Assembly: GCA_021736385.1 (NCBI GenBank)
Contig: JAIPFY010000007.1
Span: forward strand, 1-64,000
Source: Spirochaetia bacterium
GTDB lineage: Bacteria; Spirochaetota; Spirochaetia; CAKZLE01
Length of the DNA: 64,000 bases
Direction: 5' to 3'
The translations under genes were made by a program, and so were the position numbers. Every line of letters begins with the position of its first letter. The first letter of the stretch is position 1. Shown piece after piece: positions 8,313 through 16,857 of the stretch. The notes under the pieces were generated by a model. That model made no database searches, was not told the DNA's origin, and saw only the letters and a list, made by a program, of their open reading frames with translations.

Positions 8313-9508
8313 GCTCCTGTGATTGTCGATGTGAATGAACCATCATGCACGATGGTGGTAGTCTTCATGCCTGCTGCAGCCTGAGCCGCAGAGGTGATCA
8401 CCCGTCCGCTCTGCTCATCGATGACCAGAGCATACCCGCGTTCGAGCAGTGCCTTCGGGGAGCTGGAGATCACCTGGCCGCTCACCAGTTCGAACCGGTG
8501 TCGCTGCCTCAGCAGCATCCGCTCGGTCGAAGAGGTGATCTGATCGTGAAGGTCATTGATGCGCAGATGCCTGTCTGCAGTGATCCGGCTCATGGACTCC
8601 TGCAGCGCGTCGGCACAGAGGGTGCTCAGCCGCAGTCTCTGATGTGATATCCTGCTGTCCATCTGTTCTCTGAGGGTGTCGGCATAGTGGCGAATCGTCT
8701 GTGCCAGGGCCTGCTGTTCGGATGTGACCAGTTCTGCAGCGGCAGAGGGGGTGGGGGCCCGCAGATCGGCGACAAGATCGCTCAATGCCCAGTCGGTCTC
8801 ATGGCCCACTGCAGAGATGACGGGGATGGTGGTCCGTGCGATCGCCCGTACCAGTCGCTCATCGGAGAACGGCAGCAGGTCTTCGACCGAACCGCCGCCC
8901 CGTCCGATGATGATCACATCCGCGAGGTGCAGCCGGTCAGCCAGTTCGATCATCTGTGCCAGGGCTTCTGCAGCTGTCTGTCCCTGAACCGGTGCCGGCA
9001 GGATACTGATCTGTGCAGAGGCGTTCCTTCGTCTGAGGACGTGCAGGATATCGCGAAGGGCTGCGCCGGTGGGAGAGGTGATCACCGCGATGTGCCCGGG
9101 GACTCTCGGGATGGGTCTCTTGCGATCCTGATCGAACAGACCTTCAGCCCTCAGGGCCTGCTTACGCTGTTCGAGCTGTTCGAGGATGTCTCCTGTGCCC
9201 ACCTGCGTCATGGTATCGCAGACGATCTGATAGGTCCCTCTCTGGGCATAGACCGAGAGGGAGCCGGTGACACGGACCTTCTGACCGTCGGCAGGTCTGA
9301 ACGGTACCTGGTAGAGACGATTCTTGAACATGGCGGCAGAGAGGGCAGACCGGTCATCCTTGAGGGTGAAATACCAGTGTCCGGTGCTCGAAGGTCGGAA
9401 GTTGGAGATCTCTCCCTCTACGGTGATGCGCCCGAAGGCCCTTTCCAGGACCTCCTTCACGATCTGGGTGATATCTGTTACGGAAAATACCGGGTTACCG
9501 AAGTCCAT
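8309..9508 (-). CDS. xseA: exodeoxyribonuclease VII large subunit
   Basis: 399 residues. N-terminal OB-fold (VEGEISNFRPSSTGHWYFTL) and the ExoVII domain with VITSPTGAALRDIL, IIGRGGGSVEDLLPF and VISAVGHETDW. Cytoplasmic single-strand DNA exonuclease together with XseB. Somewhat shorter than the 450-residue E. coli protein because the C-terminal coiled coil is reduced. The nearest gene upstream is the ferredoxin, separated by a terminator, so xseA probably has its own promoter. Confidence 0.95.
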   Translation of the reverse strand: MDFGNPVFSVTDITQIVKEVLERAFGRITVEGEISNFRPSSTGHWYFTLKDDRSALSAAMFKNRLYQVPFRPADGQKVRVTGSLSVYAQRGTYQIVCDTMTQVGTGDILEQLEQRKQALRAEGLFDQDRKRPIPRVPGHIAVITSPTGAALRDILHVLRRRNASAQISILPAPVQGQTAAEALAQMIELADRLHLADVIIIGRGGGSVEDLLPFSDERLVRAIARTTIPVISAVGHETDWALSDLVADLRAPTPSAAAELVTSEQQALAQTIRHYADTLREQMDSRISHQRLRLSTLCADALQESMSRITADRHLRINDLHDQITSSTERMLLRQRHRFELVSGQVISSSPKALLERGYALVIDEQSGRVITSAAQAAAGMKTTTIVHDGSFTSTITGA

Positions 9509-9532
9509 TGGTCCTCTCTCTTCTCATATGAT

Positions 9533-9563
9533 AAAAAAAGCTGTCTCTATATGAAAGACAGCT
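9533..9563 (-). terminator. rho-independent terminator after the ferredoxin gene
   Basis: On the minus strand AGCTGTCT (9563-9556) pairs with AGACAGCT (9546-9539), followed by a run of seven T. It lies 25 bp downstream of the ferredoxin stop and separates it from xseA. Confidence 0.85.
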
Positions 9564-9587
9564 GAAAGCCAAGTTTGAAACCTGTGG

Positions 9588-9755
9588 TTAATCTTGAACG
9601 ATCGCTTCGGTCGGGCAGACTGCTGCACAAGCTCCGCAATCGATGCAGAGTTCAGGATCGATCACATAGATGTCGCCTTCTGAAATAGCATCGACGGGAC
9701 ATTCTGAAATGCAGCTTCCACATGCAACACAAGCATCAGTAATTTTGTAAGCCAT
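9588..9755 (-). CDS. 2[4Fe-4S] ferredoxin
   Basis: 55 residues. Two CxxCxxCxxxCP clusters are intact: CVACGSCISECP and CIDCGACAAVCP, the layout of clostridial-type 8Fe ferredoxins. It carries low-potential electrons for pyruvate or 2-oxoacid oxidoreductases and similar enzymes. AAGGAGG lies before the ATG at 9755. It has its own promoter and terminator, so it is a single-gene transcript, consistent with high expression in an anaerobe. Confidence 0.97.
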   Translation of the reverse strand: MAYKITDACVACGSCISECPVDAISEGDIYVIDPELCIDCGACAAVCPTEAIVQD

Positions 9756-9792
9756 CGTATGGCCTCCTTAAAGCATAAGATTATGAGGAGAC

Positions 9793-9820
9793 TATATACC
9801 CCGAAGTGGTTGTACGTCAA
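9793..9820 (-). promoter_or_regulatory. sigma-70 promoter of the ferredoxin gene
   Basis: On the minus strand: TTGACG (9820-9815), 16-bp spacer, TATATA (9798-9793), about 38 bp before the ATG. Confidence 0.7.
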
Positions 9821-9879
9821 GGAATTTGGGGTATGTTGGGATGAATTTTACCGGTCGAGCCCGGTTTCAGCTTCGTCAG

Positions 9880-9908
9880 TTGACAGGGCCATGCATGGCA
9901 GATACTAT
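9880..9908 (+). promoter_or_regulatory. promoter of the sirtuin gene (leaderless type)
   Basis: Perfect -35 TTGACA at 9880-9885, 17 bp, TACTAT at 9903-9908. The ATG begins 6 bp after the -10 box, so transcription should start at or next to the start codon. Confidence 0.8.
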
Positions 9909-9914
9909 ACATGT

Positions 9915-10667
9915 ATGAGCAGACTGGTAGAGCTTGGTGAACATATGATCGGTTCCTCGTACCTGACGGTCTTTACCGGGGCCGGGGTCTCGACCCTCTC
10001 GGGTCTTCCTGACTTCAGGGGGGCGGGCGGTCTCTACAGCTCACCTGAGTCACAGAGGATCTTCGATTATGAGGTGTTCCTGCAGCAGCCGGAGTATTTC
10101 TACACACAGGTGCGTGAGCTGCTCTACAGCGAGCAGGATATCCGGCCCTCGATCGTGCATACGGTACTTGCCGAACTCGAAGATATGGGGATCGTACGAA
10201 GTATCATCACCCAGAACATCGATATGCTGCACGAGCGGGCAGGTTCACGGCACGTCTGCGCGATCCATGGTTCAGCTCTGCAGCATCACTGTATCAGCTG
10301 CGGGGCTCAGCAGACCATCGATGAGGTCCGTCCTGCAGTCCTGCGCGGCCAGGTGCCCACCTGTCGGCGGTGCTCAGGAGTCATGAAACCCGATATCACC
10401 TTCTTTGGAGAGGCGCTGCCTGTAGAAGCGTTCGAAGCTGCCATCAGGGAGAGCTCTCGAAGTGACTGTATGCTGATCCTGGGTTCTTCTCTGCTGGTGC
10501 AGCCTGCTGCATCCCTGCCGCTTGAGACGCTTCGACGAGGTGGGGAGATCATCATCGTCAACAGAGGTCCCACGCCGCTTGATGATCTGGCGACCCTTCG
10601 CTTCGAAGATCTCCGGGAGGTCTTCTCCCACCTGCAGGGAGTGCTGTGTGTCAGACCTTCTCGATGA
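9915..10667 (+). CDS. cobB: NAD-dependent protein deacylase, sirtuin family
   Basis: 250 residues from the ATG at 9915. TGAGVSTLSGLPDFRG (21-36) is the NAD-binding motif, TQNIDMLHERAG follows, His118 in AIHGS is the catalytic base, and Cys126, 129, 150 and 153 bind zinc. It removes acyl groups from lysines with NAD. The open frame extends to 9759, but residues before 9915 match no sirtuin and lie across the promoter. No Shine-Dalgarno precedes 9915, so the mRNA is probably leaderless. The 3' end overlaps the convergent acyl-CoA synthetase by 17 bp; regulation of such synthetases by sirtuins is known in other bacteria. Confidence 0.92.
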   Translation: MSRLVELGEHMIGSSYLTVFTGAGVSTLSGLPDFRGAGGLYSSPESQRIFDYEVFLQQPEYFYTQVRELLYSEQDIRPSIVHTVLAELEDMGIVRSIITQNIDMLHERAGSRHVCAIHGSALQHHCISCGAQQTIDEVRPAVLRGQVPTCRRCSGVMKPDITFFGEALPVEAFEAAIRESSRSDCMLILGSSLLVQPAASLPLETLRRGGEIIIVNRGPTPLDDLATLRFEDLREVFSHLQGVLCVRPSR

Positions 10668-12393
10668 TTCCCGGATCGGTCGCCTTGATCACGGACTCTA
10701 CCTGTAGTCGCTTGATCTTCTGCGTGGTGGTCATCTCCATGGCCTGCTCGATGACTCTCATCCGATGGATCCTCTTGTAGGGCAGGAGTTCTCTGTTATG
10801 TCCTGCTACCACGCCCTTGAGCTCTTCTACAACCTTCTGACTGTTATAGACCCCTTCACTGCCGAAGTACTCCCCGTTGGGGAAGATGACCGCCTCGATA
10901 CCCTCGGCTTGAGTCTCCCGGTTGGAGATGTAGCCCCGGATGAGGATCTGTTCGATCTGCGGGTCGAGTTGGAAGTGATCTTCAATCTCTTCGGGAAAGA
11001 CATTCTTCCCGCCCTCTGTGACGATCAGGGATTTGATCCTCCCGGTGAGGTAGAGGTAGTTCTCATCATCGAGATACCCCACATCCCCGGTCCTCAGATA
11101 CCCGTCGGCTGTGAAGAGTTCAGCGGTGGCTGCTTCGTTCCGGTAGTAGCCGCTGGTGATGTTCGGTCCCTTTACGACGATCTCCCCGTAGGAGTTCTCA
11201 TCGGTATCGATGATCTTCATGTCGACCAGAGGGAAGACTTTACCCACTGAGTCGATCTTGAACCGTGCACTGGGATTGAGTGTGAGGATGGGTGAGGTCT
11301 CTGTCAATCCGTAGCCCTGAACGAAATCAAGTCCCAGCTGGTTATAGCGTTTGAAGGTCTCAGGGGCAAGGGGACCGCCCCCGCAGATCAGGATCCTCAG
11401 GTTCTCCAGATTCGCCTTCTTCAGCAGGGAAGCGAAGATCTTCTTTCCCGGGTTCCTGCCGGTAGTCTGTTTGATCAAGCCGCTGATGCGCATCATCAGC
11501 CCCACATACAGATGGACGATCAGGCCTTTTGCTCTCACCTGTTTCATCATGCCCTGCAGGATCTTATTATAGAGAAGCGGGATCCCCATGAGGATGGTGA
11601 TCTCTCCCTTGCGCAGATCCTTCATGATCTGGGGGACTGCCAGACGGGTGGCGAAGATGATCTGGCTGCCGAACTGGATACCCTCGAGGAACACGGCAGT
11701 CATGCAGTAACTGTGGTGCAGCGGCAGCAGCGCATACCAGATATCTTTCTGAGAAGCATCGAGGAACATCTTGTGGCAGGCCTGATAGACATCAGACATG
11801 AGGTTCCTATGGGTGAGCATGACTCCCTTCTCGTTCCCGGTGGTCCCGGAGGTGAAGAGGATCGCGGCGAGATCATGCTCTGTGCGTACGGGCTTGGTGC
11901 AGCTCGGTGCAGCGAGATCGAGGATGAACTGCGGCAACCCGGGAGCGAGGGAGATGCGGGTACTGATCGGTGAGCTCTCTGAGACTGCCAGGTCATCGAA
12001 CTTCTCCCTGTCAACGAAGAGGACCGAGGCCTCACTGGCAGAGATGAGCCGTTCGATCGATGCATTGTCCAGCTGGTAGTCGATCGGGACGACCACTGCC
12101 CCCGCTTCGATGATGGCAAAGTAGGCGATACCCCAGTAGGGTGAGTTCTTCCCGGTGAGCGCTATGCGGTCTCCGGGGTTGACCCCGGAAGTGATCAGAT
12201 AGTCTGCAGTCCGTTCGACATGGCCTACGACCTCCGTATAGGTCATGGTGATCTCTGATGGGCTGAATGCGGTAAAGCAGGCAGCATCTGGATACTTGTG
12301 GGCAGACAGATGCAGCTGCTCGCTGATAGTCGGCCATTCTCCTGCAATCCAGGGCCCCCGGTAGTGTTCAAGTTCATCCCATGAGTTCTGCAT
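10651..12393 (-). CDS. AMP-forming long-chain acyl-CoA synthetase family protein
   Basis: 580 residues. ANL-superfamily motifs: ILFTSGTTGNEKGVMLTHRN (ATP loop), GYGLTETSP, YLRTGDVGYLD and TGRIKSLIVTEGGKNVFPEE (hinge). The terminal catalytic lysine region reads TTTQKIKR, a modified form of the usual Px4GK. Activates a carboxylic acid, probably a fatty acid, to its CoA ester. The start is placed at 12393 (AGAGG upstream); the longer frame to 12480 runs into the promoter. Monocistronic, convergent with the sirtuin gene. Confidence 0.88.
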   Translation of the reverse strand: MQNSWDELEHYRGPWIAGEWPTISEQLHLSAHKYPDAACFTAFSPSEITMTYTEVVGHVERTADYLITSGVNPGDRIALTGKNSPYWGIAYFAIIEAGAVVVPIDYQLDNASIERLISASEASVLFVDREKFDDLAVSESSPISTRISLAPGLPQFILDLAAPSCTKPVRTEHDLAAILFTSGTTGNEKGVMLTHRNLMSDVYQACHKMFLDASQKDIWYALLPLHHSYCMTAVFLEGIQFGSQIIFATRLAVPQIMKDLRKGEITILMGIPLLYNKILQGMMKQVRAKGLIVHLYVGLMMRISGLIKQTTGRNPGKKIFASLLKKANLENLRILICGGGPLAPETFKRYNQLGLDFVQGYGLTETSPILTLNPSARFKIDSVGKVFPLVDMKIIDTDENSYGEIVVKGPNITSGYYRNEAATAELFTADGYLRTGDVGYLDDENYLYLTGRIKSLIVTEGGKNVFPEEIEDHFQLDPQIEQILIRGYISNRETQAEGIEAVIFPNGEYFGSEGVYNSQKVVEELKGVVAGHNRELLPYKRIHRMRVIEQAMEMTTTQKIKRLQVESVIKATDPGIIEKV

Positions 12394-12451
12394 CGTCGTA
12401 CCTCTGTTCGTACTGTTGGAACCAGTCGTTATAGTATATGATATGACTTGT

Positions 12452-12480
12452 ATGATAACAACCTTACGAAAGAATGTCAA
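12452..12480 (-). promoter_or_regulatory. sigma-70 promoter of the acyl-CoA synthetase gene
   Basis: Minus strand: TTGACA (12480-12475), 17 bp, TATCAT (12457-12452), 58 bp before the ATG. Confidence 0.75.
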
Positions 12481-12527
12481 AATAAAGAATCACTCAGTAG
12501 ACTTCAGTACAAAGCTTTGTTTTGTGA

Positions 12528-12555
12528 GTTACTATAAAAACATTATGTTACTATA
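12528..12555 (+). repeat. direct repeat GTTACTATA in the dapB control region
   Basis: Two identical GTTACTATA copies at 12528-12536 and 12547-12555, 19 bp apart centre to centre, in an A+T-rich stretch 50-80 bp before dapB. The spacing is about two helical turns. Each copy contains TACTAT, which can act as a -10 box, but neither has a convincing -35 box. Probably the lysine operon promoter/operator. Confidence 0.45.
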
Positions 12556-12606
12556 TAGACAAAAAGTTATTTTTTAAGTATCATAGTCGAAACAGTAGGA
12601 GATACT

Positions 12607-13365
12607 ATGTACATTGCAATCAATGGATTCGGAAGGATGGGACGGCTTATTCACACGGCTGCAGAGCACGGAGGTCTTACCGTGACTGCGGTCATCGACC
12701 CTGTATCAGATGATCCGCGGGTGAGTGCACGGGAGATCACCCGTGAAACGCTCAACGGAGCCGAGGTCGTGATCGATTTCTCGCTGCCTGCTGCCGCGCT
12801 CGATACCATGAGAGCCTGCGCTGCCTGCGGCGTATCGATCGTCGTGGGCACCACCGGCTGGTATGATCAGATGGATCAGGCCCGCAGCATCATAGAGGAC
12901 GCTCAGGTGGGCTGCATCTGGTCAGGGAATTTCTCGCTCGGGGTGAACCTGCTCTTCGCGCTGGTGCGACAGGCTGCCGGGATCATGACACAGTTTCCCG
13001 AGTATGACTGCATGGTGCACGAGTATCATCATCGGAACAAGGCCGACAGCCCTTCGGGAACCGCATCGATGATCGGTTCCCTGCTGATCGATGGACTCGA
13101 TCATAAGGATCGCATGGTCACCGAAGCCCTCGATCATCCGATCGGATCAGATGAACTGCACGTCTCCTCGACCCGCGGCGGCTCTATACCGGGGACCCAT
13201 ACGATCACCTTCGATTCTGATGTCGATACGATAGAGATCACCCACAGAGCAAGAAACCGCGAGGGGTTCGCCCTCGGGGCGGTGAAGGCTGCCGGGTGGA
13301 TCGGGAAAAGAAGGGGATTCTTCACGATAGATGACATGATGGCAGATATGCTGGGAGGCAGATAG
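12607..13365 (+). CDS. dapB: 4-hydroxy-tetrahydrodipicolinate reductase
   Basis: 252 residues. NGFGRMGRL at the N-terminus is the dinucleotide-binding loop, VVGTTGW follows, and EYHHRNKADSPSGTA contains the catalytic His-His and Lys of DapB. Reduces the DapA product to tetrahydrodipicolinate. First gene of the lysine/diaminopimelate operon; AGGAG precedes the ATG. The stop codon abuts the dapA start. Confidence 0.96.
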   Translation: MYIAINGFGRMGRLIHTAAEHGGLTVTAVIDPVSDDPRVSAREITRETLNGAEVVIDFSLPAAALDTMRACAACGVSIVVGTTGWYDQMDQARSIIEDAQVGCIWSGNFSLGVNLLFALVRQAAGIMTQFPEYDCMVHEYHHRNKADSPSGTASMIGSLLIDGLDHKDRMVTEALDHPIGSDELHVSSTRGGSIPGTHTITFDSDVDTIEITHRARNREGFALGAVKAAGWIGKRRGFFTIDDMMADMLGGR

Positions 13366-14262
13366 ATGAACGACAGATTATTACGCGGAGTGCATACGGC
13401 ACTGATCACCCCATTCACTCAGGAAGGCTATGTGGATCAGGCAGCTTTGAAACGACTGATCGATTTTCAGATAGAGAACGGGATCGACGGACTGGTCCCC
13501 TGCGGGACCACCGGGGAGAGCCCTACGCTCTCTCACGAGGAGCATGATCGAGTGATCAAGCTGACGGTGGATTATGCAGACGGCAGAGTACCGGTGATCG
13601 CAGGGACCGGGAGTAACTCTACCGCAGAGGCTGTGCGCCTGTCTCAGCATGCTGAGGCATCCGGAGTCGATGCGGTGCTGCTGGTGAATCCCTATTATAA
13701 CAAACCGACACAGAAAGGGCTCTACCTGCACTTCAAGGCGATCGCTGATGCGATGACGATCCCCTGTATCCTCTACAACATCAAAGGCAGGACCGGGGTC
13801 AATATCGATACTGACATCGTCGTGAAGCTGATGACCGAGTGTCCGAACATCATCGCAGTGAAAGAGGCCTCCGGCGATATCGAACAGATGAAGAATGTCA
13901 TCGCACACCGCCATGAAGGATTCACAGTCCTCTCAGGAGATGATACGATGGCAATCGATCTGATCGAAGCAGGCGGTGACGGGGTGATCTCCGTTGCCTC
14001 GAACATCATCCCGGGCAGGATGGTGGAGATGGTGCATACTGCACTCGCAGGTGACATCGCGGCAGCACGAAGGATGGAAGACACCCTGATGCCGCTGTTC
14101 GAAGCCTGTTTCCTCGAGACCAATCCCATTCCCATCAAGACTGCCATGGCGCATCTGGGATGGTGTGAGGAGATCTTCAGATTGCCGATCTGCAGCCTCT
14201 CATCGGAAGAGCATCGAAACACGATCTACAGCGTGCTGAAGAACCTTTCGATCACCAGATGA
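13366..14262 (+). CDS. dapA: 4-hydroxy-tetrahydrodipicolinate synthase
   Basis: 298 residues. The Schiff-base lysine is Lys166 (IIAVKEASG). GTTGE (47-51) with Thr48 and Thr49, Tyr111 in NPYYNKP, and Tyr137 before GRTG complete the DapA active site; the usual PGRTG reads KGRTG here. Condenses pyruvate with aspartate semialdehyde. It begins directly after the dapB stop; 46 bp separate it from dapL. Confidence 0.96.
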   Translation: MNDRLLRGVHTALITPFTQEGYVDQAALKRLIDFQIENGIDGLVPCGTTGESPTLSHEEHDRVIKLTVDYADGRVPVIAGTGSNSTAEAVRLSQHAEASGVDAVLLVNPYYNKPTQKGLYLHFKAIADAMTIPCILYNIKGRTGVNIDTDIVVKLMTECPNIIAVKEASGDIEQMKNVIAHRHEGFTVLSGDDTMAIDLIEAGGDGVISVASNIIPGRMVEMVHTALAGDIAAARRMEDTLMPLFEACFLETNPIPIKTAMAHLGWCEEIFRLPICSLSSEEHRNTIYSVLKNLSITR

Positions 14263-14308
14263 GTCTGCGGACCTAGTACCGATCAATATTTATGCAGGAG
14301 ATATATGC

Positions 14309-15541
14309 ATGGCGAGAATAAACGAACATTACAGCAAACTGGCAGCAGGATACCTGTTTCCGGAGATCGGACGCAGAGTGCGGCAGTTCCAGCAGGAGCA
14401 TCCGCAGGCACAGATCAAGAAGCTGGGCATCGGGAACACGACCGAAGCTCTGACTCCTTCGATCCTTGCAGGGCTGCACAAGAGCATCGACCGACTCGGC
14501 GATGTCAGCACCTACAGCGGATACGGTGATGAACAGGGTGATCATGCACTGAGAGAGGCTCTGAAGGCGTTCTACCAGGATACACGGTCGATCACGATCG
14601 ATGCAGATGAGTTCTTCATCAGTGATGGTGCCAAACCCGATTCCGGGAACATCCAGTCGATCTTCAGTTCCGATGCCGTGATCGCTATCCAGGATCCGGC
14701 GTACCCGGTCTATGTGGATTCCAATGTCATAGCCGGCAGGACCTCAGGGTTCGATCAGGCATCAGGGGAGTACCGTGATTTCATCTATATGCCCTGCAAT
14801 GAGGAGAACGGCTTCATCCCTGAAGTCCCTCAGGGACATGCTGATCTGATCTATCTGTGCAGTCCCAATAATCCCACAGGTGCGGTCGCCTCGAAAGAAC
14901 AGCTCAAAGCCTTTGTCGATTATGCCCGGGAACACCGATCAGTGATCATCTTCGATGCCGCCTATGCGGAGTATATCAGCGATCCGTCTTTGCCGAAGAG
15001 CATCTACGAGATCGAAGGTGCCAGAGAGTGTGCCATCGAGATCAACAGCTTCTCCAAGTTCGCCGGATTCACCGGCGTACGCCTCGGGTGGAGCATCGTC
15101 CCCAGGGAACTGACCGTCGAAGGTGCAGCTCCAGGGGAAGTACACCGACTCTGGTTCAGAAGACAGTGCACCTTCTTCAACGGGGCTTCGAACATCGTCC
15201 AGTCAGGCGGGATCGCAGCACTCTCACAGGATGGCCTGAAGGAGTGCTATGAGCTGATCGGATACTATATGGAGAATGCCCGTATCATCAGGTCAGCAGC
15301 GGTAGCACTGGGACTGACCGTCTATGGCGGCGATAATGCCCCGTATCTGTGGGTCAAAGCACCCGAAGGGATCTCCTCCTGGGAGTTCTTCGACCGTCTG
15401 CTCGAACAGGCCCACGTGGTAGGGACTCCGGGAGTGGGGTTCGGACCGGCAGGAGAGGGGTATCTCAGACTCAGTGCCTTCGGACACAGGGAAGATATTA
15501 CAGCTGCAGTGAAGAGCATACAAGATCATCTGAGCCTGTGA
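14309..15541 (+). CDS. dapL: LL-diaminopimelate aminotransferase
   Basis: 410 residues, matching the length of the DapL class. SPNNPTGA, DAAYAEYI and the PLP lysine Lys250 in SFSKFAGFTGVRLG are present. It converts tetrahydrodipicolinate straight to LL-diaminopimelate with glutamate, replacing the succinyl or acetyl routes. Known from plants, Chlamydiae, some spirochaetes and others. AGGAG stands 8 bp before the ATG. No dapD, dapC or dapE is nearby, which supports the DapL route; the epimerase dapF is outside the window. Confidence 0.95.
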   Translation: MARINEHYSKLAAGYLFPEIGRRVRQFQQEHPQAQIKKLGIGNTTEALTPSILAGLHKSIDRLGDVSTYSGYGDEQGDHALREALKAFYQDTRSITIDADEFFISDGAKPDSGNIQSIFSSDAVIAIQDPAYPVYVDSNVIAGRTSGFDQASGEYRDFIYMPCNEENGFIPEVPQGHADLIYLCSPNNPTGAVASKEQLKAFVDYAREHRSVIIFDAAYAEYISDPSLPKSIYEIEGARECAIEINSFSKFAGFTGVRLGWSIVPRELTVEGAAPGEVHRLWFRRQCTFFNGASNIVQSGGIAALSQDGLKECYELIGYYMENARIIRSAAVALGLTVYGGDNAPYLWVKAPEGISSWEFFDRLLEQAHVVGTPGVGFGPAGEGYLRLSAFGHREDITAAVKSIQDHLSL

Positions 15542-15564
15542 GAGACCGGGCTGAAGGAGCACCT

Positions 15565-16824
15565 ATGAACGTGAAAGACGTTCCGTTTACCAAAGAGACT
15601 ATCGAGAGGACGGTCGGGGAGTTCCCGACCCCCTTCCATATATATGACGAGGCTGCGATCAGGGCGAAGGCACGTACGTTCACAGAGGCGTTTGCGTGGG
15701 CCCCGGGATTCATGAACTATTTTGCCGTGAAGGCCTGTCCCAACCCGGCGATCATGTCGATCCTTCGAGAAGAGGGGTTCGGTGCAGACTGCAGCTCGCT
15801 TCCCGAGCTGCTGCTCAGCGAACAGGTGGGGCTCACCGGTGAACAGATCATGTTCACCTCCAATGACACCCCGGCAGAGGAGTTCGCCCAGGCGTACAGA
15901 CTCGGGGCTGTGATCAACCTTGATGACATCACCCATATCAAGACCATGGAAGAGAGCTGCGGCATCCCGGAGTTGATCTGTTTCCGCTATAATCCCGGCG
16001 ATGCACGGACCGGGAATGCCATCATCGGACATCCTGCAGAAGCAAAATACGGGCTGACCGGTGATCAGATCGTCTCTGCCTATAAGATCATGAAGGACAA
16101 GGGTGTCAAACGCTTCGGTCTGCATACGATGGTCGCCTCCAACGAGCTCAACGGAGCCTATTTCGTCGAGACCGCCAGGATGCTCTTCGAGCTGAGTATC
16201 CGGATCAAGGAAGAGGCCGGGGTGAGACTGGAGTTCATCAACATGGGCGGCGGGATCGGGATACCGTACCGACCTGAAGAGACTGCAGTCGATCTGCAGC
16301 AGGTATCAGAGGGGATGAAGGAGCTGTATGAACAGATGATCGTACCGGCAGGTCTTGATCCCCTGCGTATCGTGTTCGAATGCGGACGTATGATCACCGG
16401 TCCCTACGGATACCTGGTATCGCAGGTACGACATGTCACCCAGAAGTACAAGCAGTATGCCGGCCTTGATTCCTGTATGACTGACCTGATGCGTCCTGCA
16501 CTCTATGGAGCCTACCACCACATCACGGTACTGGGCAAAGAGTCCCTGCCGTGTACACAGTCCTATGATGTCACCGGTTCGCTGTGTGAGAACAATGATA
16601 AGTTCGCCATCGACCGATCACTGCCGGAGATCGAAGAGGGAGACTATGTGGTCATCCATGACGCGGGGGCCCACGGGTATGCCATGGGTTTCAACTATAA
16701 TGGGAAACTTCGCTCGGCAGAGCTGCTGCTCGCTGAAGATGGCAGTGTGAAGCTGATCAGACGGGCTGAGACCATCGAGGACCTGTTTGCCACGCTCGAT
16801 TTCTCACCCAGAAGCATATCGTAA
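15565..16824 (+). CDS. lysA: diaminopimelate decarboxylase
   Basis: 419 residues. The PLP lysine is Lys56 in YFAVKACPNP; GFGADCSS, FGLHTM, NMGGGIGIPY and GSLCENNDKF (active-site Cys from the partner subunit) are all present. Forms lysine from meso-diaminopimelate. The start at 15565 follows AAGGAG. An in-frame extension to 15349 lies inside dapL and was rejected. Final biosynthetic gene of the dap operon, 23 bp after dapL. Confidence 0.93.
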   Translation: MNVKDVPFTKETIERTVGEFPTPFHIYDEAAIRAKARTFTEAFAWAPGFMNYFAVKACPNPAIMSILREEGFGADCSSLPELLLSEQVGLTGEQIMFTSNDTPAEEFAQAYRLGAVINLDDITHIKTMEESCGIPELICFRYNPGDARTGNAIIGHPAEAKYGLTGDQIVSAYKIMKDKGVKRFGLHTMVASNELNGAYFVETARMLFELSIRIKEEAGVRLEFINMGGGIGIPYRPEETAVDLQQVSEGMKELYEQMIVPAGLDPLRIVFECGRMITGPYGYLVSQVRHVTQKYKQYAGLDSCMTDLMRPALYGAYHHITVLGKESLPCTQSYDVTGSLCENNDKFAIDRSLPEIEEGDYVVIHDAGAHGYAMGFNYNGKLRSAELLLAEDGSVKLIRRAETIEDLFATLDFSPRSIS

Positions 16825-16857
16825 CGAATTGGCATCGATAGAAGGAGCAGCTACACG

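Noticed and set aside
8687-9565. 292-codon plus-strand frame opposite xseA
   Set aside because: xseA motifs are intact through the whole region. The opposing frame crosses the ferredoxin terminator and has no start signals.
15349-15564. N-terminal extension of lysA into dapL
   Set aside because: The extension lies inside dapL, and the AAGGAG site with ATG at 15565 gives a normal LysA start.
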